64,000 nucleotides of DNA from Pseudonocardia endophytica (GTDB lineage Bacteria > Actinomycetota > Actinomycetes > Mycobacteriales > Pseudonocardiaceae): positions 1,054,001 to 1,118,000 of the forward strand of contig NZ_SMFZ01000002.1 of the NCBI RefSeq assembly GCF_004339565.1, in the 5' to 3' direction. Within the stretch, counting starts at the first letter, position 1. Each line of letters starts with the position of its first letter. Shown one piece after another: positions 1-7,226 of this stretch. The position numbers and the translations under genes are program-made. Under the pieces are notes generated by a model. It was not told the DNA's origin. It ran no database searches and worked only from the letters and a program-made list of their open reading frames with translations.

Positions 1-583
1 TGAACGCCGTGTACGCGCCGGTCTCGCGCTCGACCAGACCCCTGAACTGCCCCGCGATCCCGACCGGCCAGGTCAGCGGCATCGGGCGCAGGCCGATCGT
101 CTGCTCCACCTCGTCCAGCAGCTCGAGCGCCTCGCGGCCGGGCCGGTCCCACTTGTTCACGAACGTGATCACCGGGACGCCACGGGACCGGCAGACGTCG
201 AACAGCTTCAACGTCTGCGGCTCGAGACCCTTCGCGGCGTCCAGCAGCATCACGGCGGCGTCGACGGCCGTGAGCACGCGGTAGGTGTCCTCGGAGAAGT
301 CGCCGTGACCGGGCGTGTCCAGGAGGTTGATCACCTGGTCCCGGTAGGCGAACTGCAGCACGGCGGAGCTGACCGAGATGCCGCGCGAGCGCTCCATCTC
401 CATCCAGTCACTGGTGACGCCCTTGCGGCCGGACTTGCCGTGCACCGCGCCAGCCGAGTCGATCACCTCGGCGTGCAGCGCGAGGGCCTCGGTCAGCGTC
501 GACTTGCCGGCGTCGGGGTGCGAGATGACGGCGAACGTGCGCCGGCGGGCGGACTCGGCCAGTACCTGTTGCGCATCACTCAC
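1..583 (-). CDS. prfC: Peptide chain release factor 3 (RF3), 3' part outside window
   Basis: N-terminal 194 residues of a translational GTPase; the rest lies beyond the left edge. The G1 P-loop is SHPDAGKSTLTEAL, switch II reads LLDTPGHGDFSEDTYR and the G4 motif NKWD follows. Switch I carries DWMEMERSRGISV, and this version of the GTPase core separates RF3 from EF-G. RF3 recycles RF1 and RF2 from the ribosome after termination. The start is GTG at 583-581 (VSDAQQVLAESARRRTFAVISHP), 6 nt after a TAGACT hexamer on the same strand, so the mRNA may be leaderless. The gene is divergent from marR. Family assignment is secure for the part visible. Confidence 0.93.
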   Translation of the reverse strand, partial: MSDAQQVLAESARRRTFAVISHPDAGKSTLTEALALHAEVIDSAGAVHGKSGRKGVTSDWMEMERSRGISVSSAVLQFAYRDQVINLLDTPGHGDFSEDTYRVLTAVDAAVMLLDAAKGLEPQTLKLFDVCRSRGVPVITFVNKWDRPGREALELLDEVEQTIGLRPMPLTWPVGIAGQFRGLVERETGAYTAF

Positions 584-653
584 CGCTCCAGTCTAGGTGC
601 GGTCGCCGGAGCCCGATGTACAGGCGGAACTGAACAGTCTAGACTGTCTATTC
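584..653. promoter_or_regulatory. Divergent promoter region prfC/marR with 14-bp operator
   Basis: This 70-bp gap serves both directions. The prfC -10 is TAGACT read on the minus strand (590-595). The marR -10 is TAGACT at 640-645, 8 nt before its GTG. The perfect palindrome ACAGTCTAGACTGT (634-647) contains the marR -10 box, so a protein bound there would block RNA polymerase. The best candidate is the adjacent MarR protein acting on its own operon. The palindrome is seen directly; binding is inferred. Confidence 0.65.
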
Positions 654-1088
654 GTGGACACCTCCCCGTCGGCCGTGCAAGCCGCGCACGACCTGCGGGT
701 CGGCGTCGGCCGGCTGCGCCGTCGGTTCCGTGAGGTGACCGACCGGCGGGAGCTGACGCCGTCGCAGGTCTCCGTGCTGTCCCGGCTGGGCAAGGACGGC
801 CCGTCGTCGGCGAGCGCGATCGCGGCCGCCGAGCGGGTCCGTCCGCAGTCCGCGGCGTCGTGGCTGGGCGCGCTGGAGGAGCGGGGTCTCGTCGAGCGCC
901 ACCAGGACCCGACGGACGGGCGCAGGCAGGTCGTCTCGCTGTCCGACGGCGGGCGGGAGTTCCTGGAGGACACCCGCCGCAGCGGTGAACAGTGGCTGGC
1001 CCGCGCACTGCAGGAACGATTCACCGAGGAGGAGCGACGCACCGTCATCGAAGCGATGTCCCTGCTGGAACGTCTGATCGAGGTGTGA
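654..1088 (+). CDS. MarR-family transcriptional regulator
   Basis: 144-residue winged-helix regulator. Residues about 35-105 form the MarR core: a recognition-helix region (SSASAIAAAERVRPQSAASW), then LEERGLVERHQDPTDGRRQV, the wing with its typical D-x-R-D/GR-like turn. The start is GTG 654, 8 nt after a TAGACT box, rather than an ATG at 597 that lies upstream of the operator. It overlaps the following MFS gene by 4 bp (GTGA) and heads a three-gene operon with an exporter and a hydrolase. This is the classic arrangement of a MarR repressor that senses a small toxic or phenolic ligand and controls its efflux. The ligand cannot be read from sequence. Confidence 0.9.
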   Translation: MDTSPSAVQAAHDLRVGVGRLRRRFREVTDRRELTPSQVSVLSRLGKDGPSSASAIAAAERVRPQSAASWLGALEERGLVERHQDPTDGRRQVVSLSDGGREFLEDTRRSGEQWLARALQERFTEEERRTVIEAMSLLERLIEV

Positions 1089-2443
1089 CCCGGACGGGGT
1101 TCGACCGCGGGCTGATCCCGCCGCTGATCCTGGGATCGCTGCTCAACCCGGTGAACTCGTCGATGCTGGCGGTGGCGCTGGTCCCGATCGGGATCGCGTT
1201 CGGCGCGCCGCCCGCCGAGACCGCGTACCTGGTGTCCGCGCTCTACCTGGCGACGGCGATCGCGCAGCCCGTCCTGGGGCGTCTGGTCGACCTCTACGGC
1301 GCCCGGCGGCTCTATCTGGCCGGGACCGCGCTGGTCGGGGTCGCCGGGGTGCTGGCCGCGTTCGCGCCGTCGCTGGGCTGGCTGGTCGTGTCCCGGGTGC
1401 TGCTCGGGATCGGTACGTGCGCGGCCTACCCGTCGGCGATGCACCTGATCCGCCGCGAGGCCGACCGCAGCGGGCTCACCACGCCGGCCGGCGTGCTGAC
1501 CATGCTGTCCGTCGCGACCCAGACGGTCGTCGTGATCGGTCCGACGCTGGGCGGCGTGCTGGTCGGCGTCGGCGGGTGGCGGGCGATCTTCACCGTGAAC
1601 GTGCCGCTGGCGATCGCGTGCCTGGTCCTCGGCTGGATGCGGCTGCCGCGGGAGCGGACCGTCCCCACGGGTCCCGGCCGGACGGACCCGCCCGGGATGG
1701 TGCTCTTCGCGGCCACGCTGCTCGGCCTGATGCTGTTCCTGATGCGCCCGCAGCCCGCGCACTGGTACCTGGTGGCGCTGGCCGTCCTCGCCGCCGTCGG
1801 GCTGGTCGTGCGGGAGCGGCGGGCCGCCGAGCCGTTCGTCGACCTGCGGGTGCTGGCCGGCAACCGACCGCTGCTGGCCACCTACTCCCGACAGGTCCTG
1901 TCCTACGTCGTCTCCTACGCCCTGCTCTACGGCTACACGTTGTGGCTCCAGCAGACCCGCGGGCTGTCCCCGACGGTCGCCGGGCTGATGCTGCTGCCGA
2001 TGTCCGCCGTCGCGATCGGCGTCTCCGCGGCGACCGGCCGGCGTCCGGAGCTGCGCGGGAAGCTGCTGGCCGGCTCCGTCGCGCTGGTCGCGGTGTGCGC
2101 GCTGCTGCTCACACTGGACGCGCGGTCGCCGATCTGGCTGATCGTCGTGATCGCCGCGCTGGCCGGCGTCCCGCAGGGCCTGAACAACCTGGCGAACCAG
2201 AACGCGCTCTACGCACAGGCCGACCCGGAACGGATGGGGTCGTCCGCCGGTCTGTTGCGCACCTGCATGTACCTCGGCGCGATCGTCTCCTCGGCGGTCA
2301 CCGCCGCGGCGTTCCCCGTCTCGGCCGACACGCCGGGCCTGCACGTCCTCGCGCTCGTCATGGGCGGGTGCGCGGTGGCGCTGCTGGCACTCGTCGTCGT
2401 CGACCGTTCCCTTCCCGCCCGCGTCTCCCGGAGCACCGCATGA
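1085..2443 (+). CDS. MFS drug/metabolite exporter, DHA2-like (14 TM)
   Basis: 452-residue major facilitator with about 14 hydrophobic segments, the number typical of the DHA2 proton-antiport subfamily. MFS motif A is seen between TM2 and TM3 as GRLVDLYGARRL. Segment 5 reads TVVVIGPTLGGVLVGVGGWR, matching the antiporter motif C region with its following W-R. The start is GTG 1085, which overlaps the marR stop by 4 bp; an upstream ATG at 992 would run deep into marR and is unlikely. The stop overlaps the next gene's ATG (ATGA). Probably exports the compound sensed by the upstream MarR protein; substrate unknown. Confidence 0.9.
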   Translation: MTRTGFDRGLIPPLILGSLLNPVNSSMLAVALVPIGIAFGAPPAETAYLVSALYLATAIAQPVLGRLVDLYGARRLYLAGTALVGVAGVLAAFAPSLGWLVVSRVLLGIGTCAAYPSAMHLIRREADRSGLTTPAGVLTMLSVATQTVVVIGPTLGGVLVGVGGWRAIFTVNVPLAIACLVLGWMRLPRERTVPTGPGRTDPPGMVLFAATLLGLMLFLMRPQPAHWYLVALAVLAAVGLVVRERRAAEPFVDLRVLAGNRPLLATYSRQVLSYVVSYALLYGYTLWLQQTRGLSPTVAGLMLLPMSAVAIGVSAATGRRPELRGKLLAGSVALVAVCALLLTLDARSPIWLIVVIAALAGVPQGLNNLANQNALYAQADPERMGSSAGLLRTCMYLGAIVSSAVTAAAFPVSADTPGLHVLALVMGGCAVALLALVVVDRSLPARVSRSTA

Positions 2444-3015
2444 GCCTCACGACCCTCGATCCCCGCACCGCACTCGTCGTCGTCGACCTGCAGCAGGGGA
2501 TCGTCGCCACGGACACCGCGCCGTACCCCACCGCCGAGGTGGTGGAACGCTCGGTGCGGCTGGCCGACGCGTTCCGCACCCACGACCTGCCGGTGGTGCT
2601 GGTGCGCGTCTCGTTCGCGCCCGACGGCTCGGATGCCCCGCCCGGACGGACCGCCCGCGGCGCCTCCGGCCGGACGTTCCCGGAGGGCTGGGACCAGGTA
2701 CTGCCGGAGCTGGGCGAGGGCATCGTGGTCACCAAGCGCAACTGGGGCGCGTTCCACGGCACCGACCTCGACCTGCATCTTCGACGGCGTGGGGTCACCC
2801 AGGTGGTGATCACCGGCATCGCGACGCGGTTCGGAGTGGAGTCCACTGCCCGCTCCGCGCACGAGCACGGCTACCACGTCACGCTCGTCGAGGACGCGAT
2901 GGGCGACCGCGACGCCGACGGGCACCGCGCCAGCGTCGAGGGCGTCTTCCCGGGCCTCGGCGAGATCGGCGGCACCGACGAGGTGCTGGAGCTGCTGGGA
3001 CGCACCCGAGGGTGA
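2440..3015 (+). CDS. Isochorismatase-family hydrolase lacking the usual Cys nucleophile
   Basis: 191 residues, a complete isochorismatase fold. The catalytic Asp lies in VVVDLQQGIV (residues 15-24) and the Lys in VTKRNWGAF. At the position where nicotinamidases and N-carbamoyl hydrolases have Cys (IATNICVESTARDA-like), this protein reads GIATRFGVESTARSA, so Gly replaces Cys. True isochorismatases such as EntB and PhzD also have Gly here and use the Asp to cleave a vinyl ether. The chemistry may therefore be vinyl-ether hydrolysis and not amide hydrolysis, but the substrate is not predictable. Third gene of the marR operon, ATGA-coupled to the exporter. Confidence 0.85.
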   Translation: MSLTTLDPRTALVVVDLQQGIVATDTAPYPTAEVVERSVRLADAFRTHDLPVVLVRVSFAPDGSDAPPGRTARGASGRTFPEGWDQVLPELGEGIVVTKRNWGAFHGTDLDLHLRRRGVTQVVITGIATRFGVESTARSAHEHGYHVTLVEDAMGDRDADGHRASVEGVFPGLGEIGGTDEVLELLGRTRG

Positions 3016-3044
3016 GAACGCGCATGACTGTCGGGGGGCGCGGC

Positions 3045-3050
3045 TAATCT
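3045..3050 (+). promoter_or_regulatory. -10 box of ligA (leaderless-type)
   Basis: TAATCT lies 7 nt before the ligA GTG and no Shine-Dalgarno sequence is seen. This fits transcription starting at the start codon. No clear -35 is visible. Confidence 0.5.
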
Positions 3051-3057
3051 GCGGTCC

Positions 3058-5481
3058 GTGAGCACCCCGTCCGACGCCGACACGGCCCGTGAGCGGCACG
3101 CGGAGCTGTCCGCCGTGCTGGCCGACCACCAGTTCCGGTATTACGTGCTGGACGCGCCCATCGTGTCCGACGGGCAGTTCGACGAGCTGTGGCACGAGCT
3201 GCTCGCCCTCGAGGAGGAGTACCCGGAGCTCGTCACGCCGGACTCGCCGTCGCAGCGGGTCGGCGGGACGTTCTCCACCGACTTCACGGCGTACGACCAT
3301 CTCGAGCGCATGCTCTCGCTGGACAACGCGTTCTCCGCGGAGGACCTGCGCACCTGGCAGCAGCGGGTGACCAGGGAGGTCGGGGAGAACCTGCACTACC
3401 TCTGCGAGCTCAAGATCGACGGTCTGGCCGTCAACCTGCTCTACGAGGACGGGAGGCTCACCCGCGCGCTCACCCGCGGGGACGGGCGCACCGGCGAGGA
3501 CATCACGCTGAACATGCGCACGCTCGCCGAGGTGCCCGAACAGCTGACGGGCACCGACCAGTTCCCGGTCCCGAAGCTGGTCGAGGTGCGCGGGGAGGTC
3601 TACTTCCGGCTGGAGGACTTCGACCGGCTGAACGCGTCGCTGGTCGAGGCGGGCAAGGAGCCGTTCGCGAACCCGCGGAACACGGCCGCCGGATCGCTGC
3701 GCCAGAAGGACCCGCGCATCACCGGGTCGCGGAACCTGCGGCTGATCTGCCACGGGCTGGGCAAGCGGGACGGCTTCACCCCGGACACCCAGTCGCACGC
3801 GTACGACGCGCTGGTGGCGTGGGGTCTGCCCATCTCGCCGAGGACCCGCATCGTGCAGGGCATCGACGCGGTGATCGAGTTCTGCGAGTACTGGGGCGAG
3901 CACCGGCACGACGTCGAGCACGAGATCGACGGCGTGGTGGTCAAGGTGGACGAGGTCGCGCTGCAGCGGAGGCTGGGGGCGACGTCGCGGTTCCCGCGCT
4001 GGGCGATCGCGTTCAAGTACCCGCCGGAGCAGGCCACCACGAAGCTGCTGGACATCCAGGTCAACGTCGGGCGCACCGGGCGGGTCACCCCGTTCGCGAT
4101 GATGGAGCCGGTCAAGGTCGCCGGGTCCACGGTGTCGCTGGCGACACTGCACAACGCGGACGAGGTGCGCCGCAAGGGCGTGCTGATCGGCGACCGGGTG
4201 GTCATCCGCAAGGCGGGCGACGTGATCCCCGAGGTGCTCGGTCCGGTGACCGACGTGCGGGACGGCTCCGAGCGCGAGTTCGAGATGCCGACGCACTGCC
4301 CGGAGTGCGGCACGGAGCTGGTGCAGCAGAAGGCGGGCGACGTCGACCGTCGGTGCCCGAACGCGCGGTCCTGTCCGGCGCAGCTGCGCGAACGCCTGTT
4401 CCACGTCGCCGGCCGGGGCGCGTTCGACATCGAGGGCCTTGGCTACGAGGCTGCCGTCGCGCTGCTGACCTCCGGTGTCGTCACCGACGAGGGTGACGTG
4501 TTCTCGCTGCACGAGGCGGACCTGCTGCAGACCGACCTGTTCCGCAACCAGAAGGGCGAGCTCACGGTCAACGGCCGCCGGCTGCTCGGGAACCTGGAGG
4601 AGGCGCGGGACCGGCCGTTGTGGCGGGTGCTCGTCGGGCTGTCCATCCGGCACGTCGGCCCGACGGCGGCGCAGGCCCTGGCCCGTGAGTTCGGCTCGAT
4701 GCAGGCCATCGAGGACGCCGCGGACCAGGCGCTGGAGGCCACCGAGGCGGCCGGGATGGAGATCACCTCGGACGGGAGTGCCGGCGAGGAGGACGCGGGG
4801 GTCGAACCAGCCCCCGCCACCGGCGACGCCGCGGCCGGGTCCGCCGGAGCTGCCGAGAACGCCGCTTCGGGGGACGGGGCGGCTTCGGGGGACGGGGCCG
4901 CAGTCGGGGACACCGGGGCCGATGCCGTGGCCGACGGTGCCGTCGCCGAGGGCGTCGAGCCGGACCCGGAGGAGGCCGAGAAGCTCGCGGCCGAGGCCGA
5001 GAAGGAGACCGCGCGCCAGGAGCGGGCGGCGAACCGCGCCCGCGCGAAGGCGCTGGCCGACGCGCTGGCCCCGCTCGCCCGCGGTGAGGGTGTGGGCCCG
5101 ACGATCGCCGCCGCCGTGCGGGACTGGTTCAGCGTCGACTGGCACCGCGAGGTCGTCGCGAAGTGGCGATCGGCCGGCGTGTCGATGGTCGACGAGGCCG
5201 ACGAGTCGGTCCCGCGCACGCTGGAGGGGCTCTCGATCGTGGTGACCGGGTCGATGGACGCGTTCTCCCGGGACGAGGCGAAGGAGGCGATCCTGGCCCG
5301 TGGGGGCCGTGCCGCCGGCTCGGTGTCGAAGAAGACGGCGTTCGTGGTGGCCGGGGAGGCGCCCGGCTCGAAGTACGACAAGGCCGTCGAGCTCGGGGTG
5401 CCGGTCCTCGACGAGGACGGCTTCCGCACGCTCCTCGAGCAGGGGCCGGACGCCGCGCGGGAGGCCGCCGTCGCCCAGTGA
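3058..5481 (+). CDS. ligA: NAD-dependent DNA ligase with about 110-aa insert in the HhH region
   Basis: Essential ligase that seals nicks in replication and repair using NAD+. It has 807 residues; the family usually has 670-700. In order: Ia domain, adenylation domain with the KxDG lysine at K119 (ELKIDGLAVN), OB fold, four-Cys zinc finger (CPEC...CP...CPAQLRERL, about residues 419-446), helix-hairpin-helix repeats and a C-terminal BRCT domain (from about residue 720, LSIVVTGSMDAFSRDEAKEA). Residues about 565-675 are an extra Ala/Gly/Asp/Glu-rich stretch between EFGSMQAIEDA and GVGPTIAAAV, two segments that are nearly adjacent in the mycobacterial enzyme. The insert begins low-complexity and ends in a charged, helix-prone run. 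Frame and codon bias continue through it. Confidence 0.97.
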   Translation: MSTPSDADTARERHAELSAVLADHQFRYYVLDAPIVSDGQFDELWHELLALEEEYPELVTPDSPSQRVGGTFSTDFTAYDHLERMLSLDNAFSAEDLRTWQQRVTREVGENLHYLCELKIDGLAVNLLYEDGRLTRALTRGDGRTGEDITLNMRTLAEVPEQLTGTDQFPVPKLVEVRGEVYFRLEDFDRLNASLVEAGKEPFANPRNTAAGSLRQKDPRITGSRNLRLICHGLGKRDGFTPDTQSHAYDALVAWGLPISPRTRIVQGIDAVIEFCEYWGEHRHDVEHEIDGVVVKVDEVALQRRLGATSRFPRWAIAFKYPPEQATTKLLDIQVNVGRTGRVTPFAMMEPVKVAGSTVSLATLHNADEVRRKGVLIGDRVVIRKAGDVIPEVLGPVTDVRDGSEREFEMPTHCPECGTELVQQKAGDVDRRCPNARSCPAQLRERLFHVAGRGAFDIEGLGYEAAVALLTSGVVTDEGDVFSLHEADLLQTDLFRNQKGELTVNGRRLLGNLEEARDRPLWRVLVGLSIRHVGPTAAQALAREFGSMQAIEDAADQALEATEAAGMEITSDGSAGEEDAGVEPAPATGDAAAGSAGAAENAASGDGAASGDGAAVGDTGADAVADGAVAEGVEPDPEEAEKLAAEAEKETARQERAANRARAKALADALAPLARGEGVGPTIAAAVRDWFSVDWHREVVAKWRSAGVSMVDEADESVPRTLEGLSIVVTGSMDAFSRDEAKEAILARGGRAAGSVSKKTAFVVAGEAPGSKYDKAVELGVPVLDEDGFRTLLEQGPDAAREAAVAQ

Positions 5482-5544
5482 CGCGGGCCTGCCGGTCGCG
5501 GCGCCCGGTACGGCCGGGCACGTCGCCGTCGGCCGGTGCGGTAC

Positions 5545-6204
5545 TCAGCTCGCCGAACGTGGCGCCGAATCGGGTGGCATCGCCGCCATCCCGCGGGCGA
5601 CCGACGCCTCGGCCGCGGCGCGGTCGTCGCCGTAGCCGACGAACAGCCGGACCGACATGTCCTGCGCGTGCAGCATGACCTGTTCCATGGGCATCAGCCC
5701 CACCGTGGCCAGGCTGACGAGCCCGTGCCGCATCGTCCACAGCTGCACGGCCCACCCGGCCGTCCCGTCCGTCCCCGGGTCGGTGAACCGACCGGCTTCG
5801 ACGCACCGGCGCACGGCCGCCACGAGCCTGCCGAAGGCTCCGTGCCCGACCACGCCCGCATCCGGTCCCCGCGGCGGGTCGAGGAACATCGCGCGGTACA
5901 GGTCCGGCTCGCCGAGCCCGAAGCGCAGGTAGGTGACGCCCGCCGCGACGAGGTCACGCACCGGGTCGTCGGTCCGTCCGACGGCATCGAGCGACGCGGC
6001 CAGCCTGGAGAACCCCTCCTGGCGGACCGCGTCGCGCACCTCGTCCATCCCGCCGAAGCGCGTGTACACGGCCGTCGTCGACGTCCCGGCCTCCGCGGCC
6101 AGCCGCCGCGTGGTCAAAGCGCCCGCCCCCTCCTCGGCCAGCACACGGGCGGCCGCGTGGAGAAGCCGGATCCGGGCGTCCGGATCGGCGGGACGGGGGC
6201 TCAT
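5545..6204 (-). CDS. TetR-family transcriptional regulator
   Basis: 219 residues. An N-terminal TetR helix-turn-helix (residues about 10-56) has ALTTRRLAAEAGTSTTAVYTRFGGMDEV, the family signature with the Y-x-x-F recognition end. The C-terminal ligand domain contains VRDLVAAGVTYLRFGLGEPDLYRAMF, as in TetR_C_33/WHG-type regulators. The start is ATG 6204, 7 nt after TAGAGT on the same strand; reading further upstream would cross the promoter. It is convergent with ligA and divergent from the 45-aa ORF and DUF3159 operon, the most likely target. A 28-bp near-palindrome lies between them. Confidence 0.88.
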   Translation of the reverse strand: MSPRPADPDARIRLLHAAARVLAEEGAGALTTRRLAAEAGTSTTAVYTRFGGMDEVRDAVRQEGFSRLAASLDAVGRTDDPVRDLVAAGVTYLRFGLGEPDLYRAMFLDPPRGPDAGVVGHGAFGRLVAAVRRCVEAGRFTDPGTDGTAGWAVQLWTMRHGLVSLATVGLMPMEQVMLHAQDMSVRLFVGYGDDRAAAEASVARGMAAMPPDSAPRSAS

Positions 6205-6285
6205 CGACCGAACTCTAGGACGGCCGTTGCCCAAGTTGTGTAACGATGATATATAACAGCGATACAAAACGGTGGGGGGACGACC
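6205..6285. promoter_or_regulatory. Divergent promoter with 28-bp TetR-type operator candidate
   Basis: The region holds TAGAGT on the minus strand (6212-6217, -10 of tetR). An AT-rich near-palindrome at 6239-6266 is centred on TATATA, with outer arms TGTAACG and CGATACA and 11 of 14 base pairs matching. This AT-rich patch is unlike its surroundings. A G-rich Shine-Dalgarno-like run (GGTGGGGGGA) follows at 6271-6280, just before the next ATG. Operator function is inferred. Confidence 0.55.
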
Positions 6286-6423
6286 ATGCAGTTCACGCTG
6301 GTCTGCCATCAGGATCGCGCGCGGGTCTCGCGGGCCGAGGTCGAGCAGGCGGTCCGGGTGTTCCGGGCGGTGGTCGCGTCGGTCGACGACCATGGCGTCG
6401 GCTTCGAGGCGGCCGCCAAGTGA
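6286..6423 (+). CDS. Hypothetical 45-aa protein
   Basis: Short ORF starting MQFTLVCHQDRARVSRAE and ending with GFEAAAK. It has a G-rich ribosome binding site 5-14 nt upstream, GC-rich third codon positions throughout, and a stop that overlaps the next start (GTGA, 4 bp), so it looks translated and coupled. It is too small for a domain call: one probable amphipathic helix (about residues 15-35) and no membrane segment. It follows a TetR-type operator and precedes a DUF3159 membrane protein, so it may be a small partner of that protein or only a translational coupler. I do not recognise it. Confidence 0.55.
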   Translation: MQFTLVCHQDRARVSRAEVEQAVRVFRAVVASVDDHGVGFEAAAK

Positions 6424-7034
6424 CCGGCCCGGACCGCGAGCGCGGCCGGCGGCGGCTGCCCGCGCCGCCGGGCGGGTGGTCCGGCGCGGCGACGTCCGCC
6501 GTCGGGCCGACCGTGTTCGCCCCGGCCGCCCAGCTGTTCGGCCTGCTCGGCGGCGTCGCGTGCGGTCTGCTCGCCGTCGCCGCCACGGCTGCCGTGCTCG
6601 CGGCCCGCGGCCGGTCGCTGCGCCCCGTCGTCGGCGGGCTGGTCGGCCTCGGCGTGTCCGGGACGCTCGTGTGGTGGACCGGGTCGACGACCGACGCGTT
6701 CCTCGTCGACGTCTGGTACCCGCTCGTGGCGAGCGTCGTCCTGTTCGTCAGCGTGGTCGTCGGACGCCCGCTGGTCGGCGTCGTGTGGGACGCCGCCAGG
6801 GACCGGACCGGCCGGTGGCGCACGGACCGCCCGGTCCGGTGCGTGTTCACGCTGGCGACGGTCGCGCTCGCGACGGTCGGCGGTGCCCGCTTCGCGGTAC
6901 AGCACGAGCTCTACGAGAACGGTCTCGTCCTGTGGCTGACCGTGGCCAAGGTGGCGATGGGGCTGCCGCTGACCGTCGTGGCCCTGTGCACCGTCGGCTG
7001 GGCGGTGGCACGCGCCGAGCGCCGATGGCGATGA
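6420..7034 (+). CDS. DUF3159 family membrane protein
   Basis: 204 residues with about five membrane segments. The arrangement is a pair or trio of helices, then WDAARDRTGRWRTDRPVRCVFTLATVALATVGGARFAVQHELY and two further helices. This closely follows the DUF3159 pattern (R-W-R, then FTLATxxWAxxxxxRxxVQxxLY). The GTG 6420 start is chosen because it overlaps the 45-aa ORF by 4 bp. The role is unknown; DUF3159 proteins are common in actinobacteria as small integral membrane proteins. Probably regulated by the divergent TetR. Confidence 0.8.
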   Translation: MTGPDRERGRRRLPAPPGGWSGAATSAVGPTVFAPAAQLFGLLGGVACGLLAVAATAAVLAARGRSLRPVVGGLVGLGVSGTLVWWTGSTTDAFLVDVWYPLVASVVLFVSVVVGRPLVGVVWDAARDRTGRWRTDRPVRCVFTLATVALATVGGARFAVQHELYENGLVLWLTVAKVAMGLPLTVVALCTVGWAVARAERRWR

Positions 7035-7181
7035 TCGCGTCGCCACCGCGGCTCCGGAGACGCTGCGTGAGGTAACCGGCGTGTCACCGTCCGGCGCGCC
7101 GGGCGCTGCGGGCACCGAGTGTGACCAACGGCCCGTAACGGTGAACGGTGGCGACGCGCCCGCGTTCGTTAGTCTCGACGT

Positions 7182-7202
7182 GCCACGGCACGCTGCCGTG
7201 GC
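7182..7202 (+). promoter_or_regulatory. 5' UTR hairpin before the BKACE gene
   Basis: GCCACGGCA and TGCCGTGGC form a perfect 9-bp stem with a 3-nt CGC loop. A -10-like TAGTCT lies at 7170-7175, so the hairpin would sit at or near the mRNA 5' end. It could stabilise the message or be an operator; both are inferred. Confidence 0.45.
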
Positions 7203-7226
7203 GTCGGGCGTGCGAGGAGCGAGCGG

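Noticed and set aside
593..2344. Long minus-strand open frame opposite marR and the MFS gene
   Set aside because: Arg/Gly/His-rich antisense shadow with no domain; high GC keeps the opposite frames open. The plus-strand genes have real motifs and coupled starts.
2440..3015. Nicotinamidase (pncA)
   Set aside because: The nucleophilic Cys is replaced by Gly and the pncA metal-binding motif is not seen.
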